From Chrysopilus asiliformis (Eukaryota > Arthropoda > Insecta > Diptera > Rhagionidae), in contig OZ035960.1 of the NCBI GenBank assembly GCA_964034945.1, positions 18,893,487 to 18,957,486 on the forward strand: 64,000 nt of DNA, given 5' to 3'. Numbering within the stretch: the stretch's first letter is position 1; each line of letters starts with the position of its first letter. The notes beneath the pieces were generated by a model. That model saw only the letters and a list, made by a program, of their open reading frames with translations. It was not told the DNA's origin and ran no database searches. The position numbers and the translations under genes were made by a program. Shown here in pieces: positions 45,796-56,114 of the stretch.

Positions 45796-46146
45796 CAATA
45801 GAAGCTGTTTAACCCTTTCAGACCTGAATTATTTCTGGCGGTGAAATAATTTTTTTGATGTGAGATTCTTATGTTAGAGATCAAAAACAGCTTAAATTTC
45901 AATTTTTTTTAAACATTACTTGTTTGCTTCCGACAAAATATGAAATATTTCTGACAAAAAAGTCAGATAATTGGTTTTTACGGAGTTGCGTAATTAACAA
46001 AAGGCTCATTCAAGGATTTAAACAGTATTTTCAACGTCGGATAGCTGTAAAAACTAGTTTGAGGAATTGTCCCACTGGTGGGACATCGGGTCTGAAAGGG
46101 TTAATCCAGCACGTCCGGGACTCAGTCGTGCCGAGTTATGCTGCGG
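45796..46146. mobile_element. Second Tigger-like copy, split by a TTAA element and cut off by family B
   Basis: Starts CAATAGAAGCTGTTTAA; after the insert 45813-46100 it resumes TCCAGCACGTCCGGGACTC..GTGCCGAGTTATGCTG, matching the inner part of 45484-45781. Its other end is replaced by the family B copy at 46150. Confidence 0.65.
45813..46100. mobile_element. piggyBac-like MITE, 288 bp
   Basis: TTAA on both sides (45809-45812, 46101-46104); ends CCCTTTCAGACCTGAATT and, reversed, CCCTTTCAGACCCGATGTC. It landed in the TTAA of the pogo-like MITE, so it is the younger of the two. Its frame 45924-46289 crosses the boundary and is not a gene. Confidence 0.8.
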
Positions 46147-46149
46147 TTT

Positions 46150-46730
46150 TCAAAAAAAAAAACATAACAAAAGCTATAATTGCCAATCTGGCAATCATTG
46201 GAGACCCGTATGGTGATATTCGTATCAAAATTCGAACAGTTGTACCAAAATTCCACTTTGAAGTCAAACTTTCCAATAAGATTTTTTAAAATTTATTCCA
46301 ATCAGATTTTGATGTATGGGAGTTTTATGTAGAATCATATCCTAAATAACTTTTTTTCTGGGTTTTTTTTGATAAGATGCACCGTTTTTGAGATATTCAC
46401 AAAAACCGTTTTCGTTCGTATGGGGGGTACCATTTTTGCCCATTAACGAACTTAGCCTCACATTTTACGAAAAACGAATCTGCGCAAAATTTCAAGTCTC
46501 TAGCTCAATCCGTGCGCCCGCAATCCGCGCCACAGACAGACAGACAGACAGACAGACGGACAGATGGACAGACGGACGGACAGACGGACGGACATGCTAA
46601 ATTCAACTTTTTTCATCATTCTAAACACACTGGTGTAATTGATTTTTGTGTGCGATGACGAGATCTTGGCGTTACAAACGGTAAGGCAAAGTTAATATAC
46701 CCTTTGGTTTCACCATACGGGTATAAACAG
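46150..46730 (-). repeat. Repeat family B copy
   Basis: Inverted: starts GCTATAATTGCCAATCTGGC, contains CTCAATCCGTGCGCCCGC and a CAGACAGACGG tract, and ends GGTTTCACCATACGGGTATAA. The near end also holds CGTATGGTGATATTCGTATC, the sub-terminal inverted motif. Confidence 0.75.
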
Positions 46731-46849
46731 ATATTGTTACGGGCATCGGTACATAACCGGTTTTCTTCGGTTCACCTTAACATCGAAAAAGGGAAAAATA
46801 GTGAAATTAATATATTAAATTTACTACATTTCTACGTTTAATCACAGAC

Positions 46850-47168
46850 AAAACAGATATCAGATGAGAAAAGCAGAACAAAAATTTAGTTGGATTTTCA
46901 GATATCTCGAATTTTGACAGTAAAGTAGATCTCTTTACCTACCACCCGCACTGCCGCCCTTTGCTGACAAATTTTGAGATCAACTGTTTGTTCTCCGCAT
47001 TAGTTTTGACCTGTATTAAGTTAAGGTTCGATACTTTGGTTAGACTTACACCCTTACTTTAGCGGCCGAAAGATGTCGCCCCCGCAAATGGAGACGAAAA
47101 ATATCTGAAAATTCAACTAAATTTTTGTTTTGCTTTTCTCATCTGATATCTGTTTTGTCTGTGGTTTA
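46850..47168. mobile_element. Inverted-repeat element in Hnf4 intron 2
   Basis: Arms of about 60 bases: CACAGACAAAACAGATATC, AGATGAGAAAAGCA, AAAAATTTAGTTG at 46850-46912 and the complement at 47104-47168. TTTAA-like sequence lies outside each arm. No ORF. Confidence 0.7.
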
Positions 47169-47374
47169 ATAAACAGTTCTTTTACACTGTAGATTGGTTG
47201 CTAAAAATTTGAAAAAAAGCGAAACAAATCTTTTTGAGGAACCTTGACTTTTTTGAAATCAAGTAAAAACCATGCAAAACGTGGGACGGGCGGACAATAG
47301 TTTAAAAAAAATATGCACTAATATTATTTTTTTTAAAAACTTATTTAATTTGCTTTTTTATTTGGGTGTCTGTT

Positions 47375-47548
47375 AAGCCCAATTCAGACTAACGCTTGCG
47401 ATTACGATTGAGCTTCCTCGACTAATGAAATCAAAGCTTTCAACGATAGGGAAATGAAAGCTTTGATCTCATTGGTCGAGGAAGCTCAATCGTAATCGTA
47501 ATCGTAATCGTAATCGCAATCGTAATCGCAATCGTCAGGTGAATTTTG
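47375..47548. mobile_element. Foldback element with hexamer-repeat arms, copy 2
   Basis: Left end AAGCCCAATTCAGACTAACG, short hexamer arm, core TTCCTCGACTAATGAAATC / GATCTCATTGGTCGAGGAAG, then a long CGTAAT/CGCAAT arm. The right terminus is diverged (GTCAGGTGAATTTTG). It lies in Hnf4 intron 2, about 240 bases before exon 3. Confidence 0.7.
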
Positions 47549-47785
47549 TAATCTAATTTTGCATTCTGCCCCTCCTTTCGCCTGTGAAGCCACTCTCAGG
47601 CTATGTCCTGAAACAAAATTACTAAAAAGGATAAAATAAAAAAAACTTTTTATTGAAAAAATGTGTTAAAAAGAAAATTTTTTTCGGGGCCCTGTGCATC
47701 AGAAATAGAAGCGAAATAAAATAATAATTTTTTTTTAAAAAAATTGGTAATTATCTAAAAAAAAACATTTTCTATCTTTTTTTAG

Positions 47786-48285
47786 ATTTTCACGTAATTG
47801 CGTAGTAGATAAGGACAAACGTAACCAATGCAGATACTGCCGCCTGAGGAAATGTTTCAAGGCTGGCATGAAAAAGGAAGCCGTTCAAAATGAACGCGAC
47901 CGAATTAGCTGTCGTCGGCCGAGCAATGAAGATCCTGATCCCGGAAATGGACTATCGGTGGCGGCACTTTTGAAAGCCGAACTTGAGAGTCGACAGTCAA
48001 AGGCAGGCGCCATGATGGAGCAATGCACCAACGATGAGAATTTAGCGAATAAGCAATTTGCCAGCATTAACGATGTTTGCGAGTCAATGAAGCAGCAGCT
48101 TCTCACCTTGGTCGAATGGGCGAAACATATTCCAGCGTTCAATGAACTTCAGCTTGACGATCAGGTGGCGCTCCTTAGGGCACATGCCGGTGAACACCTC
48201 CTGTTGGGATTGTCACGCCGATCAATGCATTTAAAGGAAGTTCTGCTGTTGGGGAACAATTGCATTATTACTAAACATTGTCCAG
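47786..48285 (+). CDS. Hnf4 exon 3: second zinc finger, hinge, start of ligand-binding domain
   Basis: Begins with Arg-Phe-Ser-Arg-Asn-Cys completing the second C4 finger ([20 protein letters not shown]), continues through the hinge, and starts the ligand-binding domain ([30 protein letters not shown]). HNF4 is an orphan receptor that binds DR1 elements as a homodimer and holds fatty acid in its pocket. In insects it promotes lipid catabolism and mitochondrial gene expression (family knowledge). The 2.45 kb intron before it is filled by repeats. Confidence 0.95.
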
Positions 48286-48350
48286 GTATGTAGACAATAG
48301 AAGGTTTTTCTAAACGTGTTACTAAATTTTGGAAAATTTTGCTCTTATAG

Positions 48351-48488
48351 ATGCCCGATTATCACCCAATTTAGACATTTCCAGAGTTGGTGCAAGAATT
48401 ATTGATGAATTGGTATTTGCCATGAAGGATATTCATCTCGATGATGCCGAATTGGCTTGCATCAAGGCGTTGGTGTTTTTTGATCCCA
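48351..48488 (+). CDS. Hnf4 exon 4: ligand-binding domain
   Basis: Acceptor TTATAG at 48350, donor GTAAGT at 48489. Encodes ARLSPNLDISRVGARIIDEL and ACIKALVFFDP, strongly conserved in HNF4. Phase 1 on both sides. Confidence 0.95.
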
Positions 48489-48619
48489 GTAAGTCGAAAG
48501 TCCCACATTTTTTAAAGTTTTTGGTCAAGAAAAAAATCAGTGTAACGGTGGCATTTCAAGCAAATTGAAAAAGGATTAAACACGGATTTAGGGATAGTGG
48601 GTCTGTTTTATACAGATGT

Positions 48620-48716
48620 TTTGTCATTGTGTTTTTGAAGTTTTGCAATAGTATTTGATTTCTTGCAATGCGATAAATCAAATACTATTGCAAAACATCA
48701 AAAATACAATGACAAA
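48620..48716 (+). ncRNA. Long intronic hairpin, possible miRNA precursor or tiny foldback element
   Basis: In the intron between Hnf4 exons 4 and 5. Arms of about 42 bases (48620-48661 and 48673-48715) pair with one mismatch and one G:U, around a loop of about 12 bases. Stem words: TTTTGCAATAGTATTTGATT and AAATCAAATACTATTGCAAA. Size and loop are compatible with a pre-miRNA, but the nearly perfect stem is equally compatible with a palindromic repeat. Confidence 0.35.
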
Positions 48717-49050
48717 TGTGGGATTCCCTGATTTTTGGTGGTATATCAAAGCAATCCACGATGTATATCAAAGCAAAGACACCATTTAAGATGGCCATTG
48801 TAGCGAAAAGCCGTATATCGAGTTATATATTTAATTTGTACGCGCCAAAAAAGCTTGTCTGCGCCGCATTTTAAGTGACCTTTTGCCTGCGGCGCATTTT
48901 GTAAAGACTAACTTCAGCTAATATATTTTGTTCTATTGTTTCCTTTTGAAAAGTTGTGATTTTAAACTTCTTTGGCCTCAAATATTTCCATACACATTTT
49001 TTTTTTGGGTCCTTGGAAGACTTTCTTATAATTTTGATACTTTTTTTCAG

Positions 49051-49150
49051 ACGCAAAAGGATTAAATGAACCGCAGAGAATCAAAAGTCTCAGACATCAA
49101 ATTCTTAATAATTTAGAAGACTACGTCTCGGACCGGCAGTACGAATCGAG
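49051..49150 (+). CDS. Hnf4 exon 5: ligand-binding domain
   Basis: Acceptor TTTTTCAG at 49050, donor GTGAAT at 49151. Encodes [19 protein letters not shown] and [12 protein letters not shown]. 100 bases; enters with one base and leaves with two. Confidence 0.95.
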
Positions 49151-49230
49151 GTGAATTTAACGTTTTTTAAATTTTTTTTAAAAAGAACAACTAATTGTCG
49201 TTTTGTTTTTTTAAAATTTTATATAAACAG

Positions 49231-49367
49231 AGGACGATTTGGTGAGATTTTACTGATTTTGCCTGTTCTGCAGTCGATAACGTGGCAAATGATTGAACAA
49301 ATCCAATTCGCAAAAATCTTTGGAGTGGCACACATCGATTCTCTGCTGCAGGAGATGCTTCTCGGTG
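49231..49367 (+). CDS. Hnf4 exon 6: end of ligand-binding domain with AF-2
   Basis: Acceptor ATAAACAG at 49230, donor GTAAGA at 49368. Encodes [20 protein letters not shown] and [17 protein letters not shown]. The LLQEMLLGG helix 12 is the AF-2 coactivator surface and is intact. Confidence 0.95.
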
Positions 49368-49438
49368 GTAAGAATTAAAACATTTTCTTGAATTTCTTTC
49401 GGTTTTTTTACAAAGCCTAATTTTCTATTATTTTTCAG

Positions 49439-50073
49439 GTGAATTAGCAGATAACTCGTCGCCCCTTTCACCTCCCATAATCAATAATTATAGTCCGACA
49501 CATCAAATGGACCATAATCAAGTGACCTCCTCGCTGGATCCCATGTCGCCTACCAATTCCGAACACATGGGTAGCGAATCAATAATGTGCATGGACACGG
49601 GACTGGATGTCCCGTTAATGCCGCCAATCGATGCCATATCCTCAAGTAGTTATTCTCAGCGCCAGCCGCGCCAACAAATCAACCCCACAATAGGCAGGGA
49701 TGCCAGAGACCTCAGCAATAACCACTCGAATCCTAATGGAGGTCATCCAGTACCGCCCAATATTGGGCTAGGAGATGGAAGTAATTTAGAAGCTCCTCTC
49801 ATTGACACTGTCGAAATGTACCGCGGAAACTATCAACGCCAGAACATCCTTTCGCCGAGCAGTTCGATGGGATCGAATGAGAATCTACGCAGCAGTAGCG
49901 AAATGACGCTGAACGAGTACAACAGAAGCAACGCCGCCAGCACGAATTCAATGAGGAGACTGCCTTTGAAAATGGACACCGATGGTTCGTCGCCATCCAA
50001 CTACATGCTTGGCGTACATGAAACTGATAATTATAGGTTAACGTTGAAACAGGAGCCAGAAAATGGATTTTAG
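49439..50073 (+). CDS. Hnf4 exon 7: F domain and stop
   Basis: Acceptor TTTTTCAG at 49438; TAG at 50071-50073. Encodes about 210 residues of low-complexity Ser/Asn/Pro-rich F domain (SSPLSPPIINNYSP.., ending LTLKQEPENGF). The summed coding length of exons 2-7 plus any of the three first exons is divisible by three (615, 621 or 649 aa). Confidence 0.93.
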
Positions 50074-50990
50074 GGATTTTTTTTGTTAACTACATTAACG
50101 CAGATAGGAAGTAATGAAAGTCGCGGAAAATGTTTTACAATCACGGAAATTTTGTTCAATCATTCTGGAATTAATAACGGTTGTTGTTGTATAAGGAGGG
50201 TGTGCCTTTCCGGCTCTCTTGTCATGATGACCTATAGATCTATATAATAACGGTTAATTTTTTTTTATTGTTTTCATAAATTTTTAAAACGGCCAGTACA
50301 CGCCGCAATTTTTTTTTTTAAATTTTGTCATTACGCTTTTGACGAACCTTTTTTGTGGGATTTCAACAGATTCGTCACTTGTTTTTGACGAACCTGTTGA
50401 ACGCAAAAAAACGACAGAATTCTAATTGTTTGGCGAATTGACGATGGCTCTCCAGTTCGGAAAAAAATAAAATATAACAGTCGAAATAATTAATATTTTT
50501 ATATATTTATTTTGGATCAAAACGAAGAACCACAAAAATCTACAAACCTCCATGATGTTAACAATCTCGAAAACGGCAAATTTTTCAATTTTTTTGTGGA
50601 TTTTCACATTTTTGCGACCTAATGGCGATTAATTCAACGTATAAACTTTTAATGTATTTAATGGAATAATTTTCAAAGAAAATACCACCCCCACCACCCC
50701 CATAAATTATATTTTATTTTTTCCGAACTGGAAACATTTACAAGTTAGAAACAGAAAATTTTGTATAAAAAATTCATCGACAAAGAATAGGGAGATTTGA
50801 CTTGTCATTTAAAAAGCGCGATTTTTCCAAATTCTGTAGACTCTCCTCGGCTAAAATTTATTCGATTTTTGTACGTCCCGAAAAATTTAAAAACACTGTT
50901 TTTTAAATATGGTCGTTTATTAAAAATTTAAACTGTTTCGAAATAACTTTTGGATTCTTCTTTTTTACTGCCACTTTAAAACGAAATTAA

Positions 50991-51115
50991 TTAACCTTCA
51001 GACTGCCGTGGAGGCAGCCACATCTCTTGTGAGCCACATACAATTTCGGCGACTCCACGCAATATGTAGCGACTCCACGCAATAATGCCCACTATTACAT
51101 ATATGTATCGCAAAA
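50991..51115. mobile_element. One-ended piggyBac-like relic
   Basis: TTAA then CCTTCAGACTGCCGTGGAGG, and twice CGACTCCACGCAATA; related to the inverted 15560-15698 element (CCCTTAAACTGCCGGAG, CGCACGCAATATGTAG). No second end found. Confidence 0.4.
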
Positions 51116-51530
51116 ATCGCTTTTTTTAGAGCTTGTCTTTCATTTATCTTGCTTGCGGCAGCTTTGAGTACCGTTACGGGATATCTTAAAGGTTCTCTTT
51201 AGCATAACTTCATCATCACGTTGAAGATTGCTAAATTATCCACTCGGCACCAGATTCCCAAAAACCAATTCATAACGAATTGTAATGCCAACCATTGATA
51301 TTAAAAAACTTTCAACGACAGATTTCGTTGACGGTCAACATATTTTCGCTGTCATTTTAGTTGACCGTATGGATTCCGCAGAAGAGTCACAGGGTAGATT
51401 TTTTCAGGGAGTATTCTTGAGTTTTAAATTCTGACTAAAAACTTCTAATTTCAATTCGTTAAATTGCGCACAGACTTTGAAACTTTTTGGTATTTTTTTT
51501 ATATTTGTGACTAGTAGCTAATATAAATCT

Positions 51531-51764
51531 GGGCACAAATCATAGTCACCGACGCGTCTGCGACACACCCAAATCGACGCGACAGATTTTCCTATCCTGA
51601 TACCGCCGCGTGTTTTTTTTTTCAGTTCAGTGCAGTGCTTTGATTGTCACATCTGCCAAAATATTTGCACTTTTGAAAACTTGTTTGATTTCGGGGAAAA
51701 TAATAACCCTGAAGAAAATTTGAGACGCGTTTTTGCAAACGTGTTGGTGACTATAATCGGGCCC
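51531..51764. mobile_element. Inverted-repeat element related to 40596-40829
   Basis: Ends GGGCACAAATCATAGTCACC and, reversed, GGGCCCGATTATAGTCACC, followed by GACGCGTCT words as in 40596-40829. Same length (234 bp), but the arms are strongly diverged. Confidence 0.55.
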
Positions 51765-52798
51765 CTGGTCTAAATGGCACTTTTTTGTACAGTCACTCTA
51801 GTTTTTGGGGGGTTGAATCGAAATTTCGAATCACGTAACATAAAAGGTCTTCAAATTTTGGCATTTTTAGCGGCCACTAAATTCAGTTGGCAGAAGCGAC
51901 AAGCTTTGTTTTTCAAACACCATCAAAGAAGCATTTTTTCAATTAAAATTGTTTCAAGCGCGTTCAATTAATTCGAATAAATCGAGGCATAAAACAGTAC
52001 CTAATGTATGATGAATTTTTACACTGCTGTGGAATTTGACTGCAGGTGCGCCGTATTTTATGGGTAGTCTTTTCATTAAAATGTTTCTCCACTATTCAGG
52101 GTTGAATTTATGATTAAGATAATTTCTAATTCAAAAACTATTAAAAGACTTTGAGCACTGTTAAAATTTTATGACAAAATTGAGATAGAAATTCTTTTCA
52201 CAGTAAAATAAAAACATCAAGAAATCGCGACAAAGAAGCGTCTTCATACTTCCATTTCTGATTGTTCATATTGCTATTGATAAAATCGAAAAAGAAAAAC
52301 TATTTTTATATTGTTTTGAGATAGGGTTTAAAATATCTTTTTTTTATTGTTAGTAATTTTTAAAGTTTAAGTTTAGCCAAACTCCGAAAGTGCCTTGTAG
52401 AAAGAAACAATCTTTAAAAAATTTAAAATACAAACAATTGTAAAAAAAAAATAAAAAAATTGTTAAAAAAAACATTACGTTTTCATTTCATGAAAAATGA
52501 AAATATGTTGAATAGTTTTTAAGGTGTTCTATTTTTTCATTTAGTTTTTTTTTTCTTATTGTTTTTCATGAATTGATGTTTTAATATTTTTTTATTGTAT
52601 ATTTTTTAAGAATCAATCATTTATTATTTCTTTCTTGGTTAAGGAAGTTTTTTTTTGGCTGTAAGAATAATACTATCTTTAATGAATGTTTTTTTGGAAT
52701 TAAGTGCAACTTGTAAAAAATATCAACGATGATGAAATTTCTATTTAAGAAATGAAAAATATATAAATAAATATAAAAAATAAACAATGGATCAAGTA

Positions 52799-52813
52799 AA
52801 TAAAAGTTTTATT
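52799..52813. terminator. Palindromic bidirectional poly(A) signal
   Basis: AATAAA on plus (52799-52804) and AATAAA on minus (52813-52808) form one palindrome AATAAAAGTTTTATT. It lies about 145 bases beyond the AATF stop and downstream of Hnf4, so it may serve both converging genes. Confidence 0.5.
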
Positions 52814-52957
52814 ACAGGAATAAAGAGATAAAATTTAAAACGATGTTTCATTTTTTTTATATTTTAATCACAACCCGTTTATACAGGAAATTTATGATGA
52901 TTTTTGTTTTTGTAACTTTACGTTAATTCTGTTGGATTTGCTGCGATTTGTAGGAAA

Positions 52958-53063
52958 TTATGTTGCAAACAGTGATCGATATAGTTCTATTCGGGATTCC
53001 TCAGTCCAATCACAGTGCGGGTTTGGCGCCATAAAGTTTACCATTTTGTTGTGAACCACGTAT
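52958..53063 (-). CDS. AATF exon 2: C-terminal TRAUB domain
   Basis: Acceptor TTTTTAG just upstream (53065-53064); the exon adds one base to the AG left by exon 1, giving Arg, then YVVHNKMVNFMAPNPHCDW and IELYRSLFAT before TAA. RY.VH.K.VNFMAP and ELYRSLF are the core and end of the TRAUB domain. Together the exons encode 465 aa. Confidence 0.92.
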
Positions 53064-53245
53064 CTAAAAATTGAAAAAGAGAAATTAATAAAATTGTTGC
53101 TCAATTTTTAAGAGGTCTAAAAAGGGTTTTGGAATTTAAACTTTGGGCAGAGGGTGGTTTGCATTTTAATTTTTGCTTTTCACATATTTTTTTTAACACG
53201 TTGTCTGCCACGGTGTGAGACACATGTGGTCTCACGGCACTTTAA

Positions 53246-53578
53246 GCGGCTCACACACTCAGAGGATACACGACACGCCATGAGGATACAAACTTGAGTT
53301 GTCGTGTATTCTCACAGTCTATGGGCAATGGAAGAGTACAATCAAATCTTGAACGCCAAGATTGTATCGTTCCACGGCCGCCTGAACTCGTCGCGATTCA
53401 CGACAATCTTGTTGGGTTGTCGTGGTAGTGTGTGCGTACTCTCGATGTAGACTGACCGAAAATTTGCTACAAACTGATGGGAATGAATGTGTGATGATAC
53501 AATCTTTTTCGTGTTGTCTTTTCTTGAAGATTAATGAGTCATAAGATTGTCGTGAATCGTGTCTAGTGTGTGGCCCGC
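53246..53578. mobile_element. MITE in AATF intron
   Basis: Ends GCGGCTCACACACTCAGAGG and, reversed, GCGGGCCACACACTAGACACG; the interior is rich in GTCGTG and GATTGTATC words. A TTAA end (CACGTTGTCTGCCACGG) of another element abuts on the left. Confidence 0.55.
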
Positions 53579-54079
53579 ATTACTTTAGTATGTATAAAAC
53601 TTATGGAAAAAATAATAGACAGCCTGGGAAACTTTTTTGATTATTGGCATATGAATTTTAAGTCCAATGTAGATTAAGCGGTTTCTAAAAAAAAATATTT
53701 CAAGGCAATTCATAAAAAAAGTCTACTGACATTTGGGACCCGATTTGTGACAAAATTTGTGGCTTTAAAATCATATCCAATAGCCTAGCTAAATCGATCA
53801 GACTTTATTTTAGCCAAACATTCCAATTTCAAACAAAGTTTGAGAAAAATACGACCTATTGCAGATGGTTTCATGTCACAACTTCCAAAAAATTGCACTT
53901 GTACTCTATTAATGACACCCAGACCCCAAAACAACCATTAGTTGAGATCTTTATATACAGTACACGCTCGATAAAGTGAACGATAAAAAAAACTAATGGC
54001 CTTATTCACAAAATTTAAGTTCGGAACTTACATTTTGTGAATATCGGATCGCAATCAAAAACTGTATTTTTGACATTAT

Positions 54080-54804
54080 GGCCCCTATTGTGAGCTTCGT
54101 CAATCGATCGTTGAAATGTCAAATCGAAAAATCGGTATTGCGATCATCGATTTTATCGTTCGTGAACGATAAAATCGTTCAGTTGGGAACGATGACATTT
54201 GTTTGATCGTTCGGTGAAGTTTATGTCAAGTTAGCGATCGGTGAAGTATTGCAATTACTTTTTTTTATCAAAATTAGAGGCTAATAATAAAATGGAAGTA
54301 TTTGTACACATTAGGAAATTATTAATGAGGAATATCTTGATCAAAACCTCGATCAAAAATTTAATAAAAAAATTGGTTGAAAAAATGAAGATAAATAAGA
54401 CCAAAGTGGTATAAAAATAATTTAAATAAAAAATGAACTTAAAAACTGTTTTATTCACATAGATTTGAAATATTGGTCAATTCAAAGAACTCAACATTCG
54501 GTGTTTAATATTTTCGCCTTGACGTTGGTTTGTAAAACCGTCTTCTGGTGTAATTTCGCTCATATCGCCATTGTCATCCACCTCCTCTATGTTTTAAGGG
54601 AGCTCAATATTGTATTTTCTGCGTTGAAGTCATTTTTAAACATTAAAATAACTTCAACAATGTGAATTCCCAAACGTCAAACACTAAAAAATTCACAATA
54701 GCGATTGCTTGAACGATGAACCTTACGCAATACCAAATTGTTTTTCGATCGTTCCGGCCAACGATGGTCGATCGAATAGATATCGATAACCGCAATAGGC
54801 CCCT
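54080..54804. mobile_element. MITE in AATF intron, 725 bp
   Basis: Ends GGCCCCTATTGTGAGC and, reversed, GGGGCCTATTGCGG, followed on both sides by ATCGATCG-rich sequence (CGATCGTTGAAATG / CGATCGTTCC). No transposase. Confidence 0.6.
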
Positions 54805-54816
54805 ATGTATCTCCAG

Positions 54817-55041
54817 TCAAATTCCCTGCAAAGAACGATGCACGAAAATGCCTCCTTGAGCTCTTATTTCACGGCGAACTGCAGGGAGATGGTCCGGGTC
54901 AGGTGCCATCTTAGATACCCACGATTTTATGCCTGAAATCACTTCATAATTGCTTTCGTTGCACTTCCAAGAATCCCCTTGGAGTTTCACCACCGTTGTA
55001 GAATCTTTTGCAAGATTCAGAACAGTGAATTGTAGGGAGTT
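54817..55041 (-). pseudogene. Exon-like open frame inside the AATF intron, unidentified
   Basis: A 74-codon frame ending in TGA, preceded by a convincing pyrimidine tract and acceptor (CTTTCCCCTCTTTACTCAAAGAG). It has mixed composition (SLQFTVLNLAKDSTTVVKL.., ..HLPAVRREIRAQGG) and looks more coding than its surroundings. A second frame at 55527-55615 (FYAPWLTFELVGVPRFKK) ends in a possible donor in matching phase. No family recognised. A transposed exon pair, a nested gene or chance are all possible. Confidence 0.25.
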
Positions 55042-55084
55042 CTCTTTGAGTAAAGAGGGGAAAGTGGAAGAATATTGGGAGTTT

Positions 55085-55449
55085 AAGTCCGGTATTACAC
55101 TTGGCTTATTTAAGCCGGCAACTTTTGGGCTTAATAAGCCAATGTGCTTACATTTGTGGCTTAAATAAGCCAATCCTGTTTGCATATGCTACACAAGTTT
55201 ACATATGTGTGTGTGGACTCAAACCATTGAAATTGCTGCTGCTCATATACTTCCTAAGATCTTTACCTGCTGACGGTCAGAACGAAAATGATTTCTGGCT
55301 ACTACTTTTCCCAAACCGGTTCACACGATTTGCATGTATGCAGATTGTCGATAAGCCATGATTTTGAGTGGCAACTTTTCCCTCCGCAGTCGTTTCTCCC
55401 GAAAATCGGCTTAAGTAAGCCCGAAAGTTGCCGTGTGTAATACTGCACT
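55085..55449. mobile_element. MITE in AATF intron
   Basis: Long inverted ends: CGGTATTACACTTGGCTTAT and, reversed, CAGTATTACACACGGCAACTT, both continuing with GGCAACTTT.GGGCTTA. It lies between the two exon-like frames. Confidence 0.65.
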
Positions 55450-55954
55450 AAGGTGGCATCAGACCATCCATCTGCAGTTCCTTGTCATAAAAAAGAGCTC
55501 ATGTTCATGAAAATAGAGCAAATTACCTTCCCAACGCAAGTACAACAAACTTTCTTGAATCGTGGAACCCCAACTAATTCAAAAGTTAACCAGGGAGCAT
55601 AAAAAACGTCGAATCCTGCATCGTAATTTACGGTTTAATATAAAATTTACGCATAGATCGAATTTTAATTTCCTGGTTTGCTCGTTCAAAGGTTGGAACA
55701 AAATTTTTAATAATTTTTTTGAAATTCACACTGGATGGAAATGTAAAATTTTGTGGATAACATTGAAATGTTAAAATTTACATAAAAGTTATGCTGCATT
55801 TTGTGGCCAAGGGCCTCGTCTCTATAGCGAATTGTTCATTTTTTTGAAAGTTGAATAAAACCTGTCTTTTTCATCGTTTTTAGCATAAAAAGGCCTTAAG
55901 TGCAGTAGCGTTAAGAGGATAACATCTTATGGTTCTAGCTCTAGTAGGTTTTGA

Positions 55955-56100
55955 GGAATCTTGTACACGAAGTTATACAGACAAACATTTTTGTAATATG
56001 ACTCCAGTCGAATGAAAAGTGCTCGAGAAATGTGTTTTAGATAAAATCAAGTGGTCGAAATTTTTTATCAATGGATACAACACTTTATTATACCCCGTAA
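55955..56100 (-). repeat. Family D fragment
   Basis: The reverse complement shows GTATCCATTGATAAAAAATTTCGACC, CTCGAGCACTT, GACTGGAGTC and TGTCTGTATAACTTCGTGTAC blocks in family D order (words abridged). It lies directly next to the AATF donor. Confidence 0.5.
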
Positions 56101-56114
56101 TAAGAAACTCTCAC

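Larger units (their letters stand above)
50074..52825 (+). other. Probable Hnf4 3' UTR / convergent intergenic region
   Basis: If the AATAAA at 52799 is used, the 3' UTR is about 2.7 kb; nearer candidates occur around 50465. Contains the relic at 50991 and the element at 51531. No ORF of note. Confidence 0.35.
53064..56114 (-). other. AATF intron, 3.05 kb, filled with miniature elements
   Basis: Holds a TTAA end (53200-53245), inverted-repeat elements at 53246-53578, 54080-54804 and 55085-55449, a family D fragment at 55955-56100, and two exon-like frames (54817-55041, 55527-55615) on the same strand whose phases do not fit AATF. Confidence 0.8.

Noticed and set aside
46388..46600. 70-codon frame ending in DRQTDRQTDR
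   Set aside because: It lies wholly in an inverted family B copy; equivalent frames appear in every copy of the repeat.
55579..55615. Possible AATF exon 2 reading I-R-R-F-L-C-S-L-V-N-F-stop
   Set aside because: The phase fits and LVNF resembles TRAUB, but the acceptor has no pyrimidine tract and the conserved MAP and SLF parts are missing; the true exon is clearly at 52958-53063.
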